A DNA stretch of 18,091 nt, from positions 1 to 18,091 of the forward strand of contig JAYKXP010000382.1 of NCBI GenBank assembly GCA_037176845.1, in the 5' to 3' direction. The stretch's first letter is position 1. Each line of letters opens with the position of its first letter. The position numbers and the translations under genes were made by a program. Of this stretch, positions 1 to 9,469 are shown piece by piece. This DNA comes from Paramarasmius palmivorus. Lineage: Eukaryota; Basidiomycota; Agaricomycetes; Agaricales; Marasmiaceae. The notes below the pieces were generated by a model. The model was not told where the DNA came from. It searched no databases and saw only the letters and a program-made list of their open reading frames with translations.

Positions 1-2050
1 GGTCCGGCCACTCCCATATCCTCTCTTCTCAGTCGATGCTAGAACCCTCTTCTATTCGACACTTCACATTTCAAGCGCAACATAATATGTGACACGAGCA
101 AGACGAATGGAGCACTCGATTGCATTCGTTGCCATGTTAGTTCAGTTCGCTAGTCGGTGGAAACTCATTCCTTCCGTGTACCCTCTCAGTACTCATTTGA
201 AGAGCTCCCAACATAGTGGGGCCCAGGACGGACATCGCTCCTCGACTAGAGTTTTTTGAACTCGACATCGTATCCGACAATGCTTTCGGAGGTAACCTCA
301 ATTCGGTTCTCACAGCCATCAACTGCAGGAACATGAGATTATTCGTTTCCGGCCGTCCGTAGATTCCGTGTCTACATTGGACATGCAAAGCCGTTACTTT
401 TGCTGTGACATGGCACAACTTGTGGAGTGGTCTTTCATCCTTTGATGGCATTCCTCGATTCAGGCTCTCATGATCCTATCCATGACATTGCCAGAACCAC
501 GGATAATGCTCCATGAGCATTTCGTGTTACCATGGGGAACAATGATTTCTGAGGGGATACTCTAGCTCGAGCTTCCCAAGCTCCGGCATCTCCGCCACGC
601 GTTTTACACAAACACTTGCACAAGATCCAGACTTGAATCTCTTCAGCTTTCAGACCTCGCGACTTTTTTTCAAACAGTCATGCCCTTCTCTTATGAACTT
701 TCGGTAGTAGCCGGTTCGCCGTAGAGTGACATGTGAAGTACGTTCTCAGCTTCCTCGGCCGATCTTCGCTCACTTGAAAACTATCCGAATTACATTCGCT
801 GGCGGGCAGACTTATCCGTGTCTCGTCTGTGCCGTCTATTCGGTAATTATCAGTCACAGAACTTCAGCCACGACTGGAATACCACCTGGGGATACAGGGA
901 CGCAATCCGCCACTATTCTCCGCATGCCCTCATGCGAAAACCTTACACAAGCGAATTCACCGATTATCCGCTTCTTTGCCCACGTCTCGAAAACCTCTTT
1001 TCGGAATTGTGCAAAACTCGGGATGTACGATCAATGTTGCCCCTCGTTACGAGTAGATGGAGACAGTCCTGTGACGACGTGCACGTTCTTAAGGCCTTCT
1101 CAGTCTCCTTTTAATCACGATATTGGGGTTGATTGTTGTCGAGGAGATAGACGTGGTTACGGAAAGCGGGAGATATTGAGGATACAATGGGTTACGAGAA
1201 GCGGACATTCAGGCAATGGACTCTCCAACATGGCATGATGTACCATGACAGGATCAAAGGGATCTCGCCCATTATAGTATAGGGGCCTCGATACCGACTG
1301 ATATGTAAGTAACCACAGAATACATTGTTTTTTGCGGCACGGTTCTTGCTTTGTCATTCGACAAGCATCTCGAAACGTCTTGGCGACATGTGGGCATGCC
1401 ACCAATAAAATTCACAGGGATAACCTCTAGGGTCGCCTTTCATCGGTTCAGTCTTATCTCCGCTACCGGATTATCACTGTAGCACATCTTCATCTGTTGC
1501 AGCTTTTCTGACCTTCCTGCAGTAGTCAACCTTTACCTTTCCGTGGAAAGACTAGACTTTTAATTTACTCATCGTTTACGCCAACACTTAATGGACACTG
1601 TTATTAAGCTACTATGAAGGTATATGTAGTAAGAATCGACGACCTCTCAGCTTAGATTGATCATTAACTTATGTTCGTCAAACCACCGCGCTTACGTGTA
1701 AACCGTTTTCTTGATGAAACACATAATTACCGCTCTAATCGTTTCACTAGAAGTTTGAAGCTGTTCATTTGCATAAATTACCGTAAAAGGATATAGACTA
1801 CCGCGTTGATGCACACAAATCCCCAGCCGCACGTACTTGGACAAATTGAATTCGCCAGTTTCAAGTGGCTCCGGGTCAATGCGTGTTGCGTGGCAGCGCG
1901 TCGGTGCTCTTAACTCGGATTCCAGATCGACTCCAAAGCTGTTGTACCTTTGAATCATTCACATCACCAGTAATCCCAGACTAGGAATACAGTCTTCCAT
2001 TAGGGATGTAGAATTCAGAAGCACATACAGGATAGTACATTAAGAATAAA
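1..2050. other. No supportable gene
   Basis: I see no coding region here that I can support. The open frames are short (the longest is 170 codons, at 726-1238 on the plus strand), show no family motif, and are not continued by plausible spliced exons. No tRNA T-arm, rRNA stretch or clear tandem repeat was seen. The right end borders the 3' end of the thiolase gene, so the last 100-200 bases probably include its 3' untranslated region and terminator. Confidence 0.5.
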
Positions 2051-3447
2051 TTACTGCTCGTTGAACGAAAACAGCCGCCATACCATACCTCTTCCTATAC
2101 ACATACTAGTGATAAACACCTTGTCGGCCGTAAGTCTTCGCAATGTTGAGACCAGAAGTAGCGATTTGACGAGCCCCGGCTTACAGATGACTCGTTAGCG
2201 CCACAGTCAAGTAGACAGGCAGAAACACACTTACTACATCCGAGTGGGGTGACCGATGGCAATAGCAGCCTCCCATCGACGCATTAACCTTGGCCTTGTC
2301 GGTATCGTCTTCCCATGGAATACCGAGCTGGTCGACAGAGAAGAGTGCCTGGCTGGCGAATGCCTCGTTGATTTCGAAGAAGTCGATATCCGACATCTCC
2401 AAACCGGTCTTTTCCAAAACCTAGTGGGACAGTTGTGTTGAGCGACGATGACACGCTAACCGGGGGAATCATACCTTGGGGATAGCATAGGCAGGGCCCA
2501 CGCCCATTATGTTGGGAGGTACACCAATGACTTGAGCACCAACGAACTTGCCAACAATGGGCAAACCCAGCTTCTTCGCCACGCTTCGCCGCGCCAGTAA
2601 TACAGCGGCAGCACCATCAGATACCTGACTGGCATTTCCGGCGTGGGTACTACCATCCTTCGCGAATGCAGGCTTCAACTTGGCCAGACTCTCCTTCGTC
2701 ACGCCGTCTCGGACACCATCATCCCTGTCAACGACAACCTGCTTCTCCTGTTCCGACTTGGGATCGACCACAGTAGCCTTGATGGGCAAGATCTCGGGGG
2801 CAAAACGGTTGGCCTTCTGCGCTTTGGCAGCCTTTTGGAAGGAGAGAGCGGCGAACGCATCCTGTTTGGCACGAGGAATACTGTACTTGGCAGCGACGTT
2901 TTCGGAGGTGATACCCATGGGCAACAGACAGTCCTCGGCCTCCTTGTTCTGAAGAACGAGGTCGGAGTATCCGTCCGCCTGTGCAGATGGCCCATATCCA
3001 AAGGTCATTGACTCGACACCGGCACCTGAACGTACGGTTACACAGCTGAAATACAACCAAGAATGATGACGCACCAATGCCAATGTCAATCTGACCAACT
3101 AAAATTTCATTCGCAATCTGATTCACAGCACTGAGACCACTCGAACACTGCCTGTTGACGGTGTTTATGGAGGTTGTGTTTGGGATGCCAGCGGCGAGAG
3201 CAGCCATGCGGGAAGCTGTAGCTCCTCCAGAGGGTTGTAGAACGTTTCCAACAACGACGTCCTCGATGAGCTTGGGGTCTAGGTTGACGGATGCGTAAGC
3301 ATGTTTGAGAACATGCATAAGAATTTCTTCTGGTCGAGTGTCTTTGAAGCCGCCCTTCTTCGCCTTGGTGATCGCTGAGCGAATGGCTGAGACGATGACG
3401 ACGTCGTCATCGTGCTTTTCGAGGATACGAGAGCGAGCTGTGGACAT
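2051..3447 (-). pseudogene. Peroxisomal-type 3-ketoacyl-CoA thiolase, 3' end frame-broken
   Basis: Thiolases of the POT1/ACAA1 family cleave 3-ketoacyl-CoA with CoA in the last step of beta-oxidation. Exon 1 (3447-3075) starts MSTARSRILEK and carries the active-site Cys101 in NRQCSSGL. Exon 2 (3025-2475) has GAGVESMTFGYG, then QVSDGAAAVLLA and GVGPAYAIPK. Exon 3 (2420-2235) carries NEAFASQALF at about residue 326. Introns are 3026-3074, 2421-2474 and 2180-2234; the last has a GCTAACG branch point but an unusual AAG acceptor. After KAKVN (2283) the frame breaks. The expected GGAIAIGHPLGC, TGARQIAT, DKVFITSMCIG and final VNEQ-stop pieces are all visible down to 2051, but in shifting frames that imply at least five small indels. 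The invariant Thr of the CIGTG loop reads as Arg. I see no obvious PTS2 peroxisomal signal. The family call is secure. Whether this is a true pseudogene or a sequencing artefact is open. Confidence 0.85.
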
Positions 3448-3924
3448 GATGGTAGTGGGGAAGTGGGGGAGATGGAGGAGTTGTTCACAGAGGGACCCTT
3501 TATAGCGACATTAGTAAGCCGGTGTATCCTGTCTCCGTTTTCACATGCAACTTGCCTCCTGCCACTTCGGTCTCTCGGCTCAACTTGTCGGACCTTCGTA
3601 ACATTTCTTCAACATACAAAGTGATTCAAAATCGCTAGAAAATCATCTCAATCTCTGGTCAGTCTTCCCTGGCAAATTTGTAATGCTCACCTCTTGGCAG
3701 GCCTCAGGTTATTAGACGCCATATATGATATATTATCATATTCAAGCGTTGGTCCAAGCTAGACTCAATCGAGGCTCAAGCGCTCAGTTATTGTAGGACT
3801 GCATAGATGTTTTTGCCTGTCAGTGTTGTGCTTTTTTTGTGTAAGACAGTTCAGCTAACCTGTACTCCTTACTTGCCTTCGAGACTCGGCGGAAAAAAAG
3901 TTTAGTTCACAGTGCGACTCCTGT
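3448..3924. promoter_or_regulatory. Intergenic region upstream of the thiolase gene
   Basis: This stretch separates the thiolase start codon from the broken SAM-like copy on the opposite strand. Because the two loci diverge from here, it should hold the thiolase promoter and, at its right end, the former promoter or decayed 5' end of the copy. I see no clear TATA element or known operator. An AT-rich stretch with repeated ATAT motifs lies at about 3719-3740. This role is inferred from position only. Confidence 0.35.
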
Positions 3925-5084
3925 CGCAGATTGGTCGTCGAGAAATGAAAAAAAATGTTCTATCCGTTCTATGATATACATTGTGCTAACCGAGGGGTCA
4001 GGCCTTCAGGAGCAACCACTGCCCAAAACTAAAATGATACTAAGTAGTACGTTTTCTTCGCATTTCCTAACGCTTCCGTTGACGGTGTTGTTCAGGACAG
4101 CAAGCTACTGTCCAACCAGGAATCCTTGAGTGATTTGTACGCCTTGCGCAGCGAATATATTGCTTCTCGAAAGAATTCGGAATCAACGACAACAGACTGC
4201 TTCCAAGGTCTCTCTTTGATGCACCCCTCACGATCATCGATCATCCTTCACCCATAGCGTTCCCTTGGAAGCATTCCTGGCTGTAAGACGTGCCATAGTC
4301 AAGTTCTTGGGGGGATTCATGGTACGTCTACGAAATCGGTGAAAAACGGATTAGCGCCTATGGGCCTGATAGTTATTGCTACGGGTTTCTGCACATACCT
4401 ACAGATCGGCTACTTTTCACCCTCAGGACCAAACGCTTCATAACAACGTCGATGACGCTTCCGTCCTCAACTTTCTTAGTTGCGACCACCCGGATGTGAT
4501 CGGGTTGACCGAAGATGAGTGCTCTCGTCTTTGTGAGGTCGCGAAGAGGTTACCGGGAAACGTTGGGACGGCAAGGATTATGACCTTTGGGTCCTGGGTT
4601 TCGGAAGGATAAGAGTGGTACAACTTCCTTCTTCTCAGCTCCTCATAGAATGGTGTCACAAATATCAGGTAGACGACGAGGTACTCAACTGGATGCTCGA
4701 CTTTGGACTCAAAGAGACGCATGATCTGTGCTTTCTTTTTGTGCCTCGAGTTCCCTCGGTGACTTCGTGGGTTTGCGTCGTGTAGTCAATTCCTGGTTAC
4801 CCAACGCAATCAAGGTTCATCACCCGTGCTGGACATCTAGATTCTGGGTTGTACGCTATATCATTGGATGCGCTTGGAAAATGGATTAAACAAATCTTTA
4901 CAACGTCGATGACACTAAATATCGTAGTCTCGGAAACATATCTACAGTACACTTTTGCAAGGACAGCATTTCAAGGTTCAAAAGGCCTGATGGCGAAGAC
5001 ATTGGTCGGAAGGCATGGCAGGTCATCGTGATCAATGAGGTTGAGAGAAATCACCTCTTCATACCTATCTATCTTCGTTGCTAA
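3925..5084 (+). pseudogene. Broken inverted copy of the SAM-like repeat gene
   Basis: This stretch aligns, in opposite orientation, with most of the gene at 6486-7853. Over about 100 bases from 4441 I count about 12 mismatches by eye, two thirds of them synonymous, so both copies were once under coding constraint. Readable pieces include the block at 4440-4540 with FLSCDHPDVIGLTEDECSR, the block at 4640-4740 with EWCHKYQVDDEVLNWM and FLFVPRVP, and a last open piece at about 4884-5084 ending in TAA. Breaks seen are a roughly 65-base deletion near 4157-4170, a loss of about 10 bases near 4438, a one-base loss near 4754 that turns VPLG into VPSV, and a 12-13 base local inversion at 4337-4349. 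No single frame spans it, and I take it as a pseudogene. The left edge is uncertain; homology is clear from about 3925. Confidence 0.8.
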
Positions 5085-5346
5085 CCGTGGCGCTAGATGC
5101 ACGTTCTGCAATCGCGTGCCACGATCGAAACAAGGATTCTGAAGTTCTATGTTCCCATCGCGGAATCATTGGGGAGCCGATCAATTCCCGAACGCAATTC
5201 TTCGGTGTCCCTGCTGGCCACTTGGAGACGTCGGACCGTCAGATAAAGAGACTCACAGAATTTGACAGCTTCGCAGATAGAACACCGAATATCGAGGATA
5301 AGGTCATGTCATCGAAATCCTATTTCGCATTCAACTATAGTACAGA
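5085..5346. other. Short intergenic region between two converging loci
   Basis: It lies between the end of the broken SAM-like copy (plus strand) and the stop codon of the Ser/Thr-rich gene (minus strand), so it should contain two 3' ends. An open frame crosses it (5078-5548 on the plus strand), but its second half is antisense to a better supported gene and it has no recognisable motif. Nothing else is seen. Confidence 0.4.
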
Positions 5347-6273
5347 TCACCGCCAAACAGGAACCGTATTCGACCTCTGCATCCTCGTTGTTCGTTTGAG
5401 CGCACTAGAAGTCGTCGGTGCCGACAGGTTACGCGTAAGCATGACCCTTGCTTTCTGGTTCTGCTGTTCCCTCTGCTCTCGCTCTTCCTTCATTTCCATC
5501 ATCCAGTCGATATCGTCCTGCGCAGAAGGAGCTTTGAATGTGCGATAGATCTCGTCTAGAAACATTTGAGAAGGCGGGTTGGGATGACGTGCGGGGCGAG
5601 GAGAGCTAGTGCGCCATGGCGAGGTGGAGTGGATAGATACAATGCCGAGTCCGTCGAATGGCGTCTGACCGTCTGGTTTGGTTAAACCGGAGAAACCAAG
5701 GCCGATACCGCAAGGTGTAAGAGGATGTTGTGAAAAAGAGCTTTGAGTAGAGTGATAGATCGATGCCGAGGACTCAGATTCGTAAGGGAAGTAGGAGCCA
5801 GTTGAAAACAAGGCATCTCCGTCTCCGGGAGTGGTCAAAGCGAGAGAGAATGACGAGGAGTACGAGGTTTTGAAGGTAGGCGTAGACGGCAACATGGGCG
5901 TTGGAGGTATCACTAATAAGGAGCTTTCATCCCGAATAAACGACGGCATCGACTCGCTGTAGTCTGTGACGGCTACTGAGGAGGAATCCAGTGTGATTTG
6001 GGGTTCTGCAGAGGTCTGAAATGTACGAATTCAGTCAATGCTGATATGGAACTTTGGAGGGAGAGACGTGCTAGATACCTTTAGAGTCATATTAGCGTTA
6101 TGTTCACACTCGCTGTCCAACACCATCACGCCTTTCAACGCGTCCCATCGCCAGAATCGACCCCCTTTCTTGTCTTCGTCTTTAGTCTTGCTCTGTGAGA
6201 TCCTTGAGACACCCGACATAGGCGAGTGCTTGAAAAGAGTGTGGATGCTTTGAGTTTCATTCGAGATAGGCAT
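5347..6273 (-). CDS. Hypothetical Ser/Thr-rich protein, one intron
   Basis: I do not recognise the family. Exon 1 (6273-6079) encodes 65 residues, starting MPISNETQSIH and containing the aromatic-basic stretch GGRFWRWDALKGVMVLDSE. A 63-nt intron (6016-6078, GTATCT donor, TTTCAG acceptor, phase 0) joins it to exon 2 (6015-5347), giving about 287 residues. The middle is low in complexity and rich in Ser, Thr and Pro. The C-terminal third has MFLDEIYRTFKAP, then a charged helical stretch, DDIDWMMEMKEEREQREQQ, which could form a short coiled coil, and ends in a basic tail. No signal peptide or membrane segment is seen. The long open exon 2, the in-phase intron and the compositional bias support a real gene, perhaps a regulatory or scaffold protein; that role is a guess. 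It lies inside the inverted SAM-like duplication, about 210 bases downstream of the intact copy. Confidence 0.65.
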
Positions 6274-6485
6274 GATGACTAGTTTACGATAAAGGATGTA
6301 GAAAGAGAGAGCGAGATGCTCGACGCGACGTGATGGTAGAAGTGTTAAAGTTACAGGGTCTAGAGTGGTCTCGACCCCTGGTCATGTGCTTAGTAGGCAA
6401 CAAGCGTCTGCCCGGGCCGGCTTCTGCTTGGAGAGCGCCGGCAGTACTTAAGCTAGCAGGCCTTTACTGTAAATACGCTTACAAG
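6274..6485. promoter_or_regulatory. Intergenic region upstream of the Ser/Thr-rich gene
   Basis: About 210 bases separate the stop of the SAM-like gene from the start codon of the Ser/Thr-rich gene on the same strand. It should hold the terminator of the first and the promoter of the second. A GC-rich patch lies at about 6411-6442. I see no recognisable element. Confidence 0.35.
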
Positions 6486-7853
6486 TCATCGAAGTTGTAA
6501 ATATCGTTCAATCCCACCAATCAAACGCATCCTATCATAGATCGACCAACCTAGAGCTCCTAAGTGATCTAGGCTAAGATATTCAAGTTGGGACAGGCTT
6601 TTAATTCTGTTGTCGAGAAGTTTGGATAAACTAGATTCTTCATAATCCAGTTGGTATACCATCGTGACAGGCACATCGGGAAATGTCAGTAACCTCGGCC
6701 AAGATGTCCAGCACGAGTGAGAAAGTCGGATTGGGCCTTCGGGTAACCAGGAATTGACTGCACGACGCAAGGTCATGAAATAGCCGAGGGGAACTCGAGG
6801 GACAAAAAGAAAGCGTAGATCATGCGTTTCTTTAAGTCCAAAGTCAATCATCCAGTTGAGTACCTCGTCGTCTACCTGATATTCGTGACACCATTCTGTA
6901 AGGGGTTGAGAAGGAGGAAGTTGTACCACTCTTATCTCTCCCAAACCCAGGACCCAAAGATCATGATCATCGCCGTCCCAAGGACCAAAGAGCACGGCAG
7001 TGAAATTTCCCTTGACGGCATCCATCTCTGCGACCTCACGAAGGCGAGAGCACTCGTTTTCGGTCAGCCCGATCACGTCCGCATGGTCACAACTAAGAAA
7101 GTTGAGAACGGAGGCGTCATGGACGTTGTTCTGAAGGAGCTTCTTGAGAAGCATTTGATCCCGAGGCTGGAATAGTAACCGATCGATAGGCACGTCTAGA
7201 AAGCCGTGGCATTGTCTGCCAGGCCCATAGACGCTAATCCAGGTGAAAAACGGATTTTGTAGACCTAGTTGCCTGGGCCCTCCCAGGGATTCAACTACTG
7301 CGCGTCGTATGGCCAGGAATTCGCCCAACGGAACGCTATGGGTGAAGGATGGTCGTGAGGGGTGCATCAAAGAGAGACTTCGGAGGCCATCTGTGTCGTT
7401 GATTCCGAATTCTTTCAAGAAGGAATAGACAGTGCTCGGGAGATCTGACAGTGCAGACCACCATGCGATATTCATAGTGTGAGGAAGTTTTGCGTGTTCG
7501 CTGCCTAAGGCGTACAAATCGCTCGAGCAATCTTCGTTGGGCGAAAGTGTGCTGGCCTGAACAGTACCGTTAGCGGATGTACTAGAAAGTGCGAAGAAAA
7601 CGTACCATTTCGGTTCTGGGTAGCGGCTGCTTGTGAGACTGAGTACTGAGCTCTGGGGAGCCTTAAGTATATCCAACTTCCAAGTGGAACAGGGGAGAAC
7701 ATTCCATGACAAATCTGCGAATACGAATTTTAGAGGTGTTTCAGATTTCCTTTGAAACAGTACGTTTCCTTCTACGGAGGAAACGCCGATCCGAGCCGTA
7801 CTCTTGCGATCTCCGAAATAGAATAAAATAGGACAATTCATTGGACGTAGCAC
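6486..7853 (-). CDS. Uncharacterised protein with tandem SAM-like repeats
   Basis: This is one 455-codon open frame. Residues about 139-277 and 317-452 are two related units, each reading: helix with FLKEFGI or WMIDFGL; VPLG followed by an LRRAV-type helix; a Trp-containing linker; DVP-hydrophobic; then a second helical module such as NFLSCDHADVIGLTENECSRL or YLSLDHLGALGWSIYDRMRL. The spacing of Leu, the Gly-Leu or Gly-Trp pair and the final helix resembles SAM domains, so the protein may carry four SAM-like modules and take part in protein-protein contacts; this is inference from pattern only. The first 45 residues are poorly supported. A GT-AG candidate intron (7557-7605, 49 nt) lies in the frame and also occurs in the broken copy, but removing it would shift frame, so the unspliced frame is preferred. 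The start lies only 72 bases past the glutathione S-transferase stop on the same strand, so the true start may be further inside. Confidence 0.65.
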   Translation of the reverse strand: MLRPMNCPILFYFGDRKSTARIGVSSVEGNVLFQRKSETPLKFVFADLSWNVLPCSTWKLDILKAPQSSVLSLTSSRYPEPKWYVFFALSSTSANGTVQASTLSPNEDCSSDLYALGSEHAKLPHTMNIAWWSALSDLPSTVYSFLKEFGINDTDGLRSLSLMHPSRPSFTHSVPLGEFLAIRRAVVESLGGPRQLGLQNPFFTWISVYGPGRQCHGFLDVPIDRLLFQPRDQMLLKKLLQNNVHDASVLNFLSCDHADVIGLTENECSRLREVAEMDAVKGNFTAVLFGPWDGDDHDLWVLGLGEIRVVQLPPSQPLTEWCHEYQVDDEVLNWMIDFGLKETHDLRFLFVPRVPLGYFMTLRRAVNSWLPEGPIRLSHSCWTSWPRLLTFPDVPVTMVYQLDYEESSLSKLLDNRIKSLSQLEYLSLDHLGALGWSIYDRMRLIGGIERYLQLR

Positions 7854-7925
7854 GGCCCAGTACCTGGCCTGATAAGGGCAAATACAGCGCTCTGGAATAC
7901 AGTCGACGTGGTTTGTGGTATGTGC

Positions 7926-8904
7926 TTAGACACTAGTAGTAGCAGCCTTCTTCTGTGCTCTGACAATATTGAATCGTTTCGTGTATGCATCCCTGATATA
8001 TGCCTGTAGATCAGAGTTTAGCAAAACTGTACCCGACGAGAAACCGGTAGCGAACGTACCTCATCATAAGTAGCTTTAATAGATTCTCTCTCCTTCAACG
8101 CAGCATGGTACTTGATCAACTTTTCAAACTTGGTATCCTTCATGAATGCCTCCCAGCACTTATTTCCCTCACCGATCTCGAATGCTCCAACCTCGTTCGT
8201 CAAAGCCGTCTCCAGCCTCCCCAAGAACGGCGCTACGCAATATCCGCGATGGAGAATCTATCTCCCAGCATGTATGGCCCATCTTTGGATATGAGCCCCT
8301 GGAGAGCCTCGAGACCCTTTAGAAGGGCGTCAAACGATTCGCCTCGGAGAAGGAATCCGACGAAGCCAGGTGCGACTTTAGTGTTGAAGACTTCGATGAA
8401 AAATCTGGCTTGAGCACGTTCGACAGGGTCCGAGGGTAGAATACCGGATTCCGGGTATAGGTCTGCAACGAATTCGACGAGGATGAGGGATTCGGCGAGC
8501 TTGACTGATTCAGGAGACGGCTGGTCTGGAGGAACGATGGGTCCACCGTAGGCTACTGCTGGAACCTGACGGAGAGAGAGAAATGAGAATTTCGACCACG
8601 AAAAACGGATTGAAAACGCACTTTGCTAGCGGGATTGACTTGGGGAGCAAACCACGATGGTTTGTTGGATAGATCAATCTCAAAACGAGTATACTCTGCT
8701 TTTGCCTCAAAGAGAGCTATTTCCGTCTACTCCGGCTTCTTCATGAGTGTCGAGGATACAAAGGCAAGGATCAGGACCGGGCTCACTCGCTGTGCGTATG
8801 GGCATATCTATGAATAAAGGATTATCAGGTTTCTCCGAACGAGACGACACAATAACATAACACACCTTGGCCGTATAGAGGGTCAACTGCTTTTTATCTG
8901 GCAT
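7926..8904 (-). pseudogene. Omega-like glutathione S-transferase with one frameshift
   Basis: The protein would be about 249 residues, the usual GST length. Exon 1 (8904-8866) encodes MPDKKQLTLYTAK. Exon 2 (8807-8787) encodes ICPYAQR, whose Cys15 sits in the CPYA motif typical of omega-like, cysteine-type GSTs. Exon 3 (8726-8622) ends NPASK; exon 4 (8565-8060) begins VPAVAYGG, giving the cis-Pro glutathione site, then AESLILVEF. Exon 5 (8003-7926) ends KKAATTSV. Introns are 8808-8865, 8727-8786, 8566-8621 and 8004-8059, all GT-AG and 56-60 nt. In exon 4, after DRFSIADIA, a TAG stop (8233-8235) appears because one base is missing; restoring one G would resume the C-terminal helical domain (PFLGRLETAL onward) in frame. 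As read, the product would stop at about residue 165 and lose its last third. The sequence downstream of the break still looks fully coding, so the damage is recent or a read error. Confidence 0.88.
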
Positions 8905-9469
8905 AGCGGATTACAGGTCGAGACGCAGCAGCGATAAAACCTCCCGCTGATGAACTGATGAGGGCAAGGGAACGAAGAAAGTTAAACAGGGATGAGGCTG
9001 GGGAGGTCATTTCTAATTGTGGGTCAGTGAACCCGCTGGCCCATGCGCCATGGACGAAAAATATGTCATCATCTTAGCAAAGTGAGTAAGCATCAGATTT
9101 CACTTAGTAATTCTTGTTCTTTCAATGGACCCTTTTTACATCGGAGTTCATTACTACTCTAAGGCTGTGAAATATTCCTTGACAGGCTATAGAACTTCCA
9201 CCAATTCTAAGAACGGTGCGGTATACACATAGTTCGACAGCACAAGACACCCCACAGTAGCGCGATACATCGGAAGTTCGGGAATGCTTCATAATAGCAC
9301 ATCCGTCAGCCGCTTCGGTCGAGCTTCGGTACTTAATTTTCAGGATCGCGACCCTGGATGGGTAGTCTCCCAGACTTTTGCTAGGGTACACGAAAAATGA
9401 ACGTCAATGGTTTTTCAAGGCTTTTGGCATTACGATACTGACCAAGAACTACTACCCAGAATATGACAC
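8905..9469. other. Intergenic region, no supported gene
   Basis: The first hundred or so bases upstream of the GST start codon should hold its promoter; no clear TATA box or stress element is seen. The remainder has only short open frames with no motif. One member of a 15-base direct repeat lies at 9179-9193, with its partner at 9842-9856. Confidence 0.4.
9179..9193. repeat. 15-base direct repeat, partner at 9842-9856
   Basis: The same 15 bases (TTGACAGGCTATAGA) occur at 9179-9193 and 9842-9856, 663 bases apart and in the same orientation. A repeat of this length could arise by chance in a window this size. No further matching bases flank the two copies. Confidence 0.5.

Noticed and set aside
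726..1238. 170-codon open frame on the plus strand
   Set aside because: It has no recognisable motif, mixed composition, another open frame overlapping it in a different phase, and no supporting neighbour; it is probably a chance frame.
2643..3011. Open frames on the plus strand across the thiolase
   Set aside because: They are antisense shadows of thiolase exon 2, whose frame carries the family motifs.
3400..3447. Possible PTS2 peroxisomal signal at the thiolase N-terminus
   Set aside because: The first 17 residues contain Arg-Ile but lack the His/Gln-Leu/Ala pair at the spacing the PTS2 consensus requires.
5078..5548. 156-codon open frame on the plus strand
   Set aside because: Its second half is antisense to the better supported Ser/Thr-rich gene, and the first half has no motif.
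8598..8610. GAAAAACGGATT shared by a GST intron and the SAM-like copies
   Set aside because: Only 12 bases match and the flanks differ, so chance is the simplest explanation.
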